Below are positions 44,482 to 64,000 of a DNA stretch of 64,000 bases, in pieces. The translations under genes were made by a program, and so were the position numbers. The notes under the pieces are model-generated. The model was given only the letters and a program-made list of their open reading frames with translations. It did not search any database and was not told the origin of the DNA. This DNA comes from Linanthus parryae (taxonomy: Eukaryota; Streptophyta; Magnoliopsida; Ericales; Polemoniaceae): positions 71,337,491 to 71,401,490 of the forward strand of contig JALGPY010000003.1 of assembly GCA_023055425.1 (NCBI GenBank), read 5' to 3'. Positions within the stretch are counted from its first letter, which is position 1. Each line of letters begins with the position of its first letter.

Positions 44482-47388
44482 GACTCAAAATGACAATGAA
44501 ATGTTGAATTTGATAACACAGTTTTTTAGAGGTATTTACATGGGAGACAAAAGCAACATTCCAATGTGAACTCTGAATATTCTTAAGATCTCTGTGTGAA
44601 ATGAAGACAACAAGAAGTTGATCAGCCAACCCACTGAGCTAGAAGTAAAAGAAGCATCACATCATCTAGGAAATGGACGGCACCAGGCAAGATGGTTTCC
44701 AAGGGGCTTTTTATTAAGAATGCTGGGAAGATGTAAGTATTGATCTCTTCAATGCAGTTAAAAGTTTCTTTGAGAATGGATTTCTCCTGAAAAGTTATAA
44801 CATGACAAGAATCGTGCTCCTTCCAAAAACTAGTTACCCAGAACTCCCAAACAACTTTAGGCCCATTGGATTGTGAACTTCAAGTACAAAGTCATTTCTA
44901 AACTTTTGGCCAATATATTGAAGCTCCTTCTCACCAACTTGAGTTCTCCAAACGAAACAACCTTTGTACCTCAGAGAAACATCCATGACAACATCATGGT
45001 TGCAAGCATCTTAATACACCACATCTAAAAAAGCAAGAAGAATGACCCCCCCCCCCTATATTTTCCTAAAACTTGACCTACATAAAGCCTATAATATGTT
45101 AAACTGGACTTATATCATTGAAGCTATGAGGCGATGGGTTTTCTGCAGTAAATGGTGTCAGCTCATTGAGCAATGTATCTCAATAGTGAAGTATAAATTG
45201 AGCTTAAATGGGCAGGATGTGGATGATATTGATACAGACAGGGGGCTCAGACAAGGAGCCAATTTCTCCATATCTCTTTGTGCTAGCTATGGAAGTTTTC
45301 ACAAGAAACCTAGATGAAGCTGCTAAAAAGGAAGAAATACATGGTTACTCTTTGCCTAATAATAGTCCTACTATAACAAGCCTATGCTTTGCAGATGATG
45401 TGTTTATCTTCCTGAAGATAGACGAAAACTCAATTCAGAAATTCAAAGAAATTATCTCCCTTTTTGGAATTGATTCAGGGCTGAGAATGAACAACAATAA
45501 ATCTGGCATGCTCCTCTCACCAAATGTTAACTCAGAACTAAAGACCAAGATAGAAGAAGAAATGAATATGCAAAGTCTAAAGGATGATGCAATCTATCTT
45601 GGTGTTCCCATGTTCTGGGGAAAGAACAGAAGAAAAGCAACAGCTGAGCTAACGGAAAGGAAAAGCTTACTCCTTTCAAATGGAGGCAAGTAAGTGATGA
45701 TAAAAGATGTGGCAATTCCAAACTATTTGATGTCTTCCACCATGCTTCCAGCTTATGTTCACAAAGCCATCACAACAGCAATAAGAAACTTTTGGTGGAG
45801 TAACAGTCCTACTGATATGAAAATTAATTGGGTGGCATGGAAGAAAGTGGTTAAAAGTGAAGAAGGAAGGAGGACTGGGGTTCAGAGATTTAAAATGCTT
45901 TAATCATGCTCTAGTAGCTAAGCAAGGTTGGAAAACTGGAAACAACAATGAACTCCTTTTATCTAAAGTACTAAAATCTCTGTACTTTTCTAATTCCAAC
46001 TTCTGGCATGCAAACCCAAAGAGTGGGGATAGTTGTATATGGAAGAACCTACTCAAGAAAAGAGCAATTTTGGAGGCTGATTCTTTGTGGCTGATTGGGA
46101 AAGGTGACCAGATAGATGTCTTCAAGGATAGATGGTTGAAAGAAAATGTGTTGGTTCAGAACCATTGCAAGTTGAATAACACTCCCCAAAATATGAAGGT
46201 TAATGATCTTATCAACCACTATATGAAATGCTGGAATTACGGCTGGTTAGTAGCATGTTTGATATCAAGACAACTCAATTGATTCTAGCTACAAATATCT
46301 CCTAGAGTTCACAAGAGGATAAAAGAATTTGAGAATGGACTTCTTCTGGGAATGACACTGTGAAATTAGGTTACAAAACAGTCATCAGACTTCAAGAGAG
46401 CAACCAAGCTAAGAAAAAGAAGGAGATGAAACCAAGCTCTACAAATGAGGAAATACACCCTGAATTTCACGGTCTGTGGCAGCTCTCTCCCCCTCCTAAA
46501 CTTAAACATTTTTGGTGGAGAGTTATCACCAAAGCACTCCCCACAAAATGAATAGAGCTAAAATAGGAAGTGACAGATCCTCCTCATGTCCTTTATGTCT
46601 ACAAGAAATGAGTCAACATATCATGTGTTCTTTCACTTCAAATGGACTGTAGCTATCTGGTTTGCTTATGGACTGTTTGACATTTCAAAGTTGTATGAGA
46701 TCACCTCAATAGAAGGCTGGTTCCACACAATGTTCAAATTGAATAAAGAAGATAAAATTCCCAAAGACTATCTTGAGAGAGGTCATATTTGTGTCCTGGG
46801 GTATTTGGACAGCTAGAAACAAGTTCATCTTCAATGGAGAAGCTCTTAATCCAACTGAGGTACTGGGGGTGTCATAAGATGGAGGAACTTATTTTTGAAG
46901 GTGCTGAAAGGTAAAGAAGAGATAGTCTCTATGAAATCCCCCTCTACCACCATAGAGACCATCAAATGTTGGGTGCCTCCTATTGCTGGCTATCTGAAAG
47001 CTAATATAATGCCTCTTGGAATAAAGACACAAAATGTACAACTATGGCTGGCATTGTTAGAGATCATGAAGGACACATAGTGGAGAAAAAGGTGGCAAGA
47101 GGTATGGCTGACTCCCCTCTCATCGCTAAACTGAATGCTCTCAGATGGTTCTGCAACTTGCTTCCTATTAATAGCAACAACTACATTCTGGAGAATGATA
47201 ATCAAAAAGCAGTGTGGTTGGTGAGGAGAAAGAAACCCCCTGATAAATTTGAAACAAGAATCATCCAAGACATCTGGCTAATGGAGAAAAGCAAAAGTTC
47301 TAGGTGAACTGGATTCCTAGATCTGCAAACCAATGTGCAGAATGGTTAGACAAAAGTTTTCGTAAAGTGCCAATTAACATGGTGACAA
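44482..47388 (+). pseudogene. LINE ORF2, reverse transcriptase and RNase H part
   Basis: Continues the LINE after the copia element. RT motifs: LKLDLHKAYNMLNW (near 45065), RGLRQGA (near 45240), then SPYLFVLAMEVF and the catalytic FADD (near 45390, SLCFADDVFIFL), with several frame changes. Next come the zinc-binding region (LSPPPKLKHFWWRVITKALP, near 46490) and RNase H traces (PPIAGYLKANI near 46980; WIPRSANQCAEWLDKS near 47310). The frame is then cut by the insertion at 47389. A run of eight or more C at 45048 probably adds a frameshift. Confidence 0.88.
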
Positions 47389-48782
47389 TGAAAGCTTTAA
47401 TCGACTGTTATGCGGAAAAATCTAATGCCGGGAACTTGAAATCAATTCGTCTCAAAACATAAAGTACTGTAAAACAAAAATGCGAACCGTTCTCCATGGA
47501 TTAAGCTTGGCAAAGAACTTCTGAAACCGTGATTGTTCCTGCTTGGATCGCAAACGCAGTACCTCCTCTTCTTGATAGGAGTCGTAATCGATAGGCTCTC
47601 CTTCATCTCTCTGTCTCCTTCAATAATCCATGACTAATTTCTTTTCGTGATGGAAGTGCTTTTCTTGGACAAACTTTGAGGAGGAGTCATGGTAAAACGT
47701 AAATATTTACCAACCAATTAAGGTTTCAGTTTCTTACATACGTTTATCAAAGTGTACCGCTACATAATCACATCCATGTGAATATAATAAAAAACATGGT
47801 ACCCTTTAAACTATTGCTCTCCATATTATGCCATGATGTGAAAACAAAACACATGATCCAATGCTCCATGCATCACTAACATTCATAGTCATGGTTATGG
47901 TTTCATGCTAGTACTGCCCCGCACATGACTAAGTATCAAAAATTTGCATGGTCACGTACATTATACACCAATGATACTTACACAGAAGAAACAATGTTAA
48001 TTTTAAGAAAGACTACCATGAAGTGGACACATATACACAAGTACACATGAAATCCCCTCCATTCAAGTATTCAACAACTTACAATTACACTCCCATGAGC
48101 TTAATAGAAACACGACTTTTGAGTTATTCTTGCAATTATCAGTACAAAGTCACCCATGTTCAACCAACTAGAATTTGAACAAAAACTAGAAGATCAGAAT
48201 ACAACTATCACATAATAACGATTAAATCCAAGACTAAATTGATTTCAAAACCTTGGCTCTGATACCAAATGAAAGGTTTAATCGACTGTTATGCGGAAAA
48301 CTCTAATGCCGGGAACTTGAATCAATTCATCTCAAAACATAAAGTACTGTAAAACAGAAATGCGTACCGTTCGCCATGGATTAAGCTTGGCAACGAACTT
48401 GTGAAACCGTGATTGTTCCTGCTTGGATCGCAAACGCAGTACCTCCTCTTCTGGATAGGAACCGTAATCGATAGGCTCTCCTTCTTCTCTCTGTTTCCTT
48501 CAATAATCCATGACTGATTTCTTTTCGTGATGGAAGTGTTGTTCTTGGATAAACTTTGAAGACGAGTCATGGTCCTTTTATAGAGGAGAGAAGAGGGCAA
48601 CATCAATGGTGTAACGGCTATCAGTTAATGTCAACCACCATGGCCTTTAAAACTGATAGTGGGGGTTACACCATTAATACAATAAAACTACATAATGGAT
48701 ATAATTACCAGCCGTTACATAAGTTAGTGAAATCTAATTAAAATGGTAAGTTAGTGGACCATAAATTAACCGTAGGTTTACA
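47389..48782 (-). mobile_element. short copia-type / TRIM-like element in the 3' part of the LINE
   Basis: Two direct copies, 47389-47692 and 48270-48573 (start TGAAAG-TTTAATCGACTG), flank 560 bp without ORF. A primer site lies next to the right copy. The right LTR continues past a minus-strand TATA box (about 48577-48586) to a tentative end near 48782; the left copy stops just before the TATA box. Left flank GACAA and right flank GACAT agree in 4 of 5 positions. The RNase H reading frame of the LINE stops exactly at 47388. Confidence 0.7.
48254..48267 (-). other. primer binding site (initiator Met-tRNA)
   Basis: Minus strand TGGTATCAGAGCCA, two bases from the LTR end. It establishes the minus orientation of this element. 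Confidence 0.9.
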
Positions 48783-48868
48783 GACATATTCAAATTTTGT
48801 AGCTCAATTGAACTATAGAGCTAGTGAAGACATGTTAGCTGTTTTAGTATTGGATAGAAGCTCCATCA

Positions 48869-48914
48869 ATGATGATGGTGGTTCTGATTTAAAAAAAAAA
48901 AATGATGATGGTGG
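48869..48914 (+). repeat. 13-bp direct repeat around an A-tail
   Basis: ATGATGATGGTGG occurs at 48869-48881 and 48902-48914, separated by TTCTGATTT plus the A run. This marks the 3' end of the LINE or a very short retro-insertion. Confidence 0.7.
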
Positions 48915-49223
48915 CTAATTTGGTTGTTTTTCTGGTTGTAAGGTTGGTGTTCGCTGTTTTTTTCTAATACAATTTCGTTTGATAAAAAAATAAAAAACCC
49001 ACTACTAATACATAAAATAAAAAAATTTAAATTGAGATCGCCCATGAAATTATTCGTCTCTCGACAAACAAAAGCGCGACGTCTCAAAAGTGTGGAATAA
49101 AGCCTTCAAACCCGTTCATAAAAAAGCGGAGTCAAGTGTGTGACACTGTGAGAGAGACGCAGTACAGAAAAGAGAAACATTTCAGAGAGAGAGAGAGAGA
49201 AAAGGGGCGCTCCAAAATCGCAA

Positions 49224-58656
<9,433 letters not shown>

Positions 58657-59540
58657 GGTTTAGCTCTGGTTTCATTCGGCTTGCGATGGACTGAATGAAA
58701 AGAAATAGATATATGTAATTGACCTGTGAAGCTGTTATGTATGGGTATGTAGCATGCGTAAGCATTCACAAATCACGGCACTATGAAATTATTAACGTAT
58801 GTTTGTAATCCGAGTGTGCTGCTGTTCCCATTGCAACTCTAGCCTACTTGCTTCTCTTGTTGGTTTTTTCATTCACATAAAATCCAGTATCGTTATATGG
58901 CCATCTTTTACTTTTCGTGCAATCAGCTCCCTTTTAATTATTATTAATGTACTAGATTGTATTTTAATTACATAAATTCAAAATAGATTATATTGTGTGG
59001 TATATATCATATCGAATAAGTATGAAGAAAATGTAAAAATGTAATAATGCCTGTCTAGCAATATTTTTGGTGAATGACAACACTGAACTAGGGTAATAAC
59101 AAATTACCTTATAAAACATGCTCAAGTTTGACAGTTCGCCTTGATCATACTAGGACTTAGGTATTGTAGTGACTTAGGTTAGGATGAGCCTTCCGAAAAG
59201 CTCTACGAATGAAGTAGACTATAATATTAATAAGCTCCACCAAAACATGCTATGCTATGGATCATGGGAAATATAGGAAGATCAATGCATGCTATTCTCG
59301 GAGGGGGGAGAGGTAACAATAGCCTTGGAACTTGCTTTTAAGCTCTAGTCGTGTTTGCGGTAATTTTCTTCCAATATTTTTCTGTTTCTGAAGCAATATA
59401 CCTGTTCCTATATAATCTTCAAGTGTAAGTCGGTGTTTGGGAACACATTATAATTTATTATGGAAGGAAACTCGCCAATTATCTCATATTATGCAAACTG
59501 TATAGCAGTGGCGAACAGTTTCCAGATTTCAAGCTACGTC
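58657..59540. other. 3' flank of the DUF1218 gene
   Basis: Presumed 3' UTR in the first 100-150 bp, then AT-rich intergenic sequence without recognisable features. Confidence 0.5.
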
Positions 59541-60912
59541 ATTTTCTGCTTATTTCTTCTTCCCCACTGTGCACAAGAGATTCCGGCAGGGAGAACTCCG
59601 TGTACACCGTAAGTAGAGGATCGGAAATGGCACAGGAAGAGTTGGGTTGTGTGTAGGGAGAGAGTAAGGCAGTAGTAATGTTTGAGAGAGAGACAGGAGT
59701 TTGGCAGAGCTTCCGCGTATGGCTGGTGCGTCCTCCTTTGTATGGAAAGGTTAACATACTATATATAACGGAGAATGTGACCGTTGCAGTGTGGTTAATG
59801 CGCCCATCAATGGCGGCTTAATTAGCTTAACCACAACGGCACGTTCGTCCGCGTATATAGGGACCGTTACAGCACGTTATGCGCGAATACCGGAACCGTT
59901 ATGAGGTTGACCGGGTTTGACCGGATTGACCGGGTTTATGGAGCTCGTGCCATAAATCTCTCAAAAGCAGTTACTAAAGGTCGCGCGCGGGCTTGGCTCG
60001 CACGCGACAGGACTTACTCTAGCCTCCAAACCACTAAGTCGCTACAAGTCCCGTGCAGTGGTATGCGAGGGCCCTGTCTCGCAGCCCCCACATGGATCAG
60101 CGCGGCTGGTGATCCAGTGTATGTGGAGCACAATATGGTGTGCTGGATGGTTTCCACGTGGCCAAGATCTGTCAGCTCAGAAAGCACTATCTACATTAGC
60201 CCCCTTTCTGCGCGTGAAGACTCATAGCTGGATAGACTTCCATGCACGGAAACCAATGTACGCGTCGCCGCCACGCACCAATTCAAACATTAGTAAGTTC
60301 AGCCCCCGTGCGTGCCATTATGACCTAAAACCCCTAGATTCGTGCCGCCTGGCTTTTAGGGTTTTAGGGGAGACGTCAGCTTGTCCTGTGATTGCGCGAT
60401 TCGACGGTGACGGTTGCGATTCGACTACTGAAAGGACGCAACCCTTCCTTGTACTCTTCATTATTGCAAAGCATCACTTCTTTAAAGTGAATGATACCCG
60501 GAAGTCTTCAAGAGCAGATTCAGATAATCAATCACTAGTTCAGAATTGCAAATCGTCTTCTTCAATTGTCTGCATCCAAGCAAGCTTTACGAAAACAAGG
60601 TTGGCCTTGTTCAATTTTGATTTATGCTGATATATGCTTTGAACTGCGTTGGATCTGCAAACCCGTGACATAGTATCCACTGAAAGCTTATGAAGAAGCT
60701 CACAATCTTTGAATCCAATTTCGATTTAATCCCCCAATGATAACGACTTTGAATATAGGATTTTTGAAATCCCCGATAATGCAAACGATTCCAACCTCTA
60801 ATTTCTGAAATTGGTACCAGACTGTTCATCTTTCTTCCGATAAATCTTGAATCTCGAAATTCAAACTGAAGTGTGCATATTTCTCCCCCTTTTTTCTTGC
60901 TCTTCCGCAGGA
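59541..60912 (+). promoter_or_regulatory. upstream region of the PMD gene
   Basis: Contains TATATATAA (59760-59768), three closely spaced TTGACCGG units (59907, 59917, 59926) with W-box cores, and several CCGTT/AACGG motifs. A polypyrimidine stretch with TTCCGCAG directly before the ATG at 60913 suggests a 5'-UTR intron. The GC-rich 59990-60130 stretch could also be part of an element's terminal region. Confidence 0.4.
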
Positions 60913-63805
60913 ATGACAAAGACAAAAGGAATTAGACCCACCAAGGAGGACGAGGAAATACCTCATCTTCCGCAAGCTCTATGGCGAAAAGCCCCCTATC
61001 TAGATGGCAAAAACTTCTATCATGCTAGGGTTAAGGCAAAGAAACTGCCTACTCCTGTCCCCAGTGAGGGGTTGCAAACATTAACCCCTCCAGTTAACTC
61101 GGCTTTGCTCGAATCGATTGGCTGCGAAGACGTGGTTCGATTGGGAGTCGAAAATGGGTACTTCCCGTATGCTGCGATTTCTACCCAAGATTTTGTTCAG
61201 AAATTGGACTACATGGATGAGTGGATCGGCCATGTATTGACTCATCATGCCATGACTCTAAATGAGGCCGGCGTATACTTCGCAGTTCGTGCTATGAAGG
61301 GTGCTGCCGTGAAGCTGGACCAGTCCATGCTTCTAAACCTTCTTTCCCGCTACTCGCCTGCGACTCACACTTTTCACTTTGCTGAGTTCGAGGCTGACCC
61401 CACGCTCGAGGATGTGCACATGCTGTATGATCTATCTCCCATGGGCGAGGTGGATCCTTTGAGTCCCTTGAGGACGGATGCGGAGACTGCTTTATACACG
61501 CAGATGGAGGAATGCTTGTCAGAAGTAAAGAAAATTTCCACCCGGTGGACCACTACAGAAGTCCTTCCCGACTGGCAGTTGGTTGACACATCTGCGAAAA
61601 ACACTTGGAACAAGTGGGTGCAGTACTTTTTCCGTGACTATGCGAACAGCAGCATCTCCAAGAAGCTTCTGAGTCAAAACCCGCAAGCTAAGAACTACGT
61701 GGATGGCAAGGGTTATCACTTAACCCTATGCGCCTTCCTCTGCACCTGGTTGTCGAGGTACTTAATCGATGGCCACCCGCACGATGGGGTCTTCTATCAC
61801 GTTCTGCCCCTTGCTGTGAAGTTGGCTCTCGGCCAGAAAGTCGCACTCGGACCCTTGGTCTTGGGCACACTGTACTACAGACTGGATCAGCTGGTCGTGG
61901 CCATGAAGGAATCGCGTGGACGCCTCGACATACTGACTTACATTAATATTGCTTTCTTGACAATGTGGGTCTTTGAGCGATGGCCTTCCTATGCCCCAGT
62001 TGCTTCTAAGCCCAACAAGTGGTGTCCCCCAGGCGCGGTGGAGGAACGTAACAGCGGCAGAGCTGCAAGGTGGTTCGGGACAAATAACCCCAAGTGCGTT
62101 TGGAGCCTGATATGCGACAATCGGCAAGATTTCATAGCCAGGCCCTATGCCATGCGTATTGAAAACGTGCGATGGTTTCCGAAACTGTATCCTTCTAAGG
62201 GTGTTGTCTTCTCAGAAGAGCTCCTCTTCGAAGGTGGAGAGCACTTCCACGAGCGCTATCGCGAATTCTTTTGCTGGTGCCTGCGAGGCTCCCTTCCTGC
62301 TCTCGCAGAACATGTTCGTGAGCTCATGCCGAGGTACGAGAGAATTACCGTGGATGTTGATCCCACTCGTGTTTCTCCCCAATTCGGCTTTGATGCAGTG
62401 GCACCATCAATCTGGCCGCAGTCTATCATCAGAGGCTGCTATAAGCGTTTGTTGTCAAAGGAGTGTAAAACAGTCTTGCTGAGTAATCTCCCCTTCGAAC
62501 AACCTGCAGGTAATCGTGAAGGCGGCTGTTCCAAAAACTGGCTCGCATACTGGAACGCCCAGCAGACAAGATTTGAGACGCAATCGGCCCCCCAGCCAAG
62601 CAGAGCTCCTGTGATCAAAAGGAATTCTTTTCCTTTTCGTCCCAACTGTAGCCTAGACGAGTCTGAATATGGTTGTTATTCATTGCTGGATCGCGAGAAC
62701 CATTTGTGTCCCACCATCATTCTAGATGAAAAGATTGCTGCGGTTAGAAAAGGTGACTCGCATGTCATCAGATATAGCGAAACTTTTGATAAGGTAAGCA
62801 ACTTCTCTTGCATGCGCTAAGCTTCTTTACTTCAATATTTTGAAAACTTCATACTACGCTCCTTGCTGTAGTGCCACGTGCGGAGGTTTGCATCTGGTGA
62901 GCGTTCCAAATCGCTGGTTAACACCATTGTTACTACAAGAAGGCAAGGACAGCCGTTTCGGCTAGCATCGAGAATGGATCCCGAGGTCGAGGCCAGGATT
63001 CGTGAGGTCATGAATGCTTTTGCTGATTCACTAATAGACAACACTCCGGCCTTGTCTCCCCCTAGAGATGATCCGTCTCCTCCAGCGACTGCCGCGCCAA
63101 GAGCGAAGAGACCCAGGCAAAGAGGAATTACAATTTCTTCCCCTAGAAGCGCTCCAACTTCCCCTCCTGCGAGGTCCCTTTCTGCCAAGGACAAAGGCAA
63201 AGGTCGCATGACCGGTAAAGCGCGGAAGGAACTCGCAGTGGAGACCTTCGTTCCATTCGGCCAGGAGGAAGAAGAGGAGAGGCGGGAGCCAAGAGAAGGA
63301 GATGAAGAAGAAGAAGAAAGAGTCGAAGATGTCAGAGTCAGAGAGGAAAATGTGATACATGAGGAAGAATCAGGAGGCATCTCAATCGCGCTTCCCTTCT
63401 CATTATCTTAACTCCTTTGCAATTTGGTTTGAGCGATTCGCTTCTTCGCAGATGATGATGATGAGACTATCAGTGGCCTTTTGGCCAAGAGGCAGAAGAG
63501 GGGTGCTCATTCTGGCGTTTCTGATGAACCCATAAGCGAGTACATTCTCGCCGAGTCCAGGAAGACAGCTGCGGAAGCTGCTGAAAGGAGAAGAAAGCGA
63601 GAAGAGGAGGAGCTCGAGCGTGTGAAGCAGAGGAGCATTGAAGAACAACATGTCGACGACCTAGTGCGTCCAACTGATGAGGAAGACGTGCTTCCAGAAG
63701 AGATGGCTCCTCAAGTGGAAGAGGAGGATGCGGCTCCAAAAGAAGATGCGGCAGCCCTAGAGCAAGCCCAAGCAGATTTTGAAGAAATCGCAAGCGGCAA
63801 TGAAG
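60913..63805 (+). CDS. plant mobile domain (PMD) protein, 3' part beyond window
   Basis: Exon 1: 60913-62793, 627 codons from MTKTKGIRPTKEDEEIPHLP, donor AAG|GTAAGC. The PMD-like core spans about residues 65-500 (HVLTHHAMTLNEAGVYFAVR; HTFHFAEFEADPTLEDVHML; FERWPSYAPVA). Exon 2 begins 62872 after TGCTGTAG; its end is unclear (open to 63411; a donor GTAAAG at 63215 gives the right phase for exon 3). Exon 3: 63452-63805, acidic, coiled-coil-like (AAEAAERRRKREEEELERVK), donor GTGAGA. PMD proteins occur both as MAIN/MAIL1-type silencing and genome-stability factors and as genes carried by transposons. The long, intact frame argues for a functional or recently active gene; host or element origin is open. 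Confidence 0.75.
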
Positions 63806-64000
63806 GTGAGATTTTTAATCTCGCAGTAACTTATCGAGATGTTATTGTTGGTGCATTAAAGCATGGTGTGTCAAAAGCTGACATTCGCCGTTGGCTAGTA
63901 GGCAAGTGCGGTGAACCCTCAGGTAATCACTTGAACGGTATGGGTGAACTAGGCTTAGCAACTCAAAACATAATCATGACTAGTTTCTTCGCGCCCCAGG

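Larger units (their letters stand above)
36796..48901 (+). mobile_element. L1-type LINE, interrupted by two copia-type elements
   Basis: Contains ORF1, then ORF2 in three pieces separated by insertions at 39713-44476 and 47389-48782, then a 3' tail ending in a 12-A run (48891-48902). Removing the insertions restores the order endonuclease, RT, zinc-binding region, RNase H. The 5' end is uncertain (near 36.8 kb) and no target duplication was found. All ORFs are broken. Confidence 0.82.

Overview
The window is nuclear DNA of a flowering plant, almost certainly a eudicot. The evidence is spliced plant genes, plant-type 5S rRNA sequence, Ty1-copia elements with initiator-tRNA primer sites, a plant LINE, a Helitron, and fragments of plant nuclear genes. 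Most of it is nested transposable elements. I recognise two host-type genes, both near the right end. All coordinates and motif matches were read by eye; no search or alignment was run.

Layout. 1-6452: a decayed Sirevirus-like copia element (pol, then an env-like ORF, then the 3' LTR), cut by the window edge. 6453-9115 and 15304-16164: older unclassified repeat DNA. 9116-15298: a copia element with three LTRs instead of two, flanked by the 5-bp duplication TAGGT. A 107-bp piece of 5S rRNA lies between the second and third LTR. 16165-36728: a small hAT-type element (about 846 bp) split by a 19.7-kb non-autonomous Helitron (16738-36455, minus strand). The Helitron carries exons of mTERF, Hsp110-type HSP70, glucose-6-phosphate dehydrogenase and UAP56/RH15, three unrecognised exons, a 2.3-kb segmental duplication with foldback hairpins, and four related loci that look like box C/D snoRNAs.

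36.8-48.9 kb: a LINE (ORF1 with DUF4283-like region, ORF2 with endonuclease, reverse transcriptase and RNase H), all broken. Two minus-strand copia-type elements interrupt it: a gag-only deletion derivative (39713-44476, target duplication ACTTG) and a shorter one (47389-48782). 49224-58656: an intact DUF1218 membrane-protein gene of three exons. Its second intron is 8.7 kb and holds at least five transposon insertions. 60913-64000: the first exons of a plant mobile domain (PMD) gene that runs off the window.

The best candidates for something undescribed are the four-member C/D-snoRNA-like family inside the Helitron, the 5S rRNA fragment trapped inside a three-LTR retrotransposon, and the self-complementary sequence that replaces the tRNA primer site in that element.
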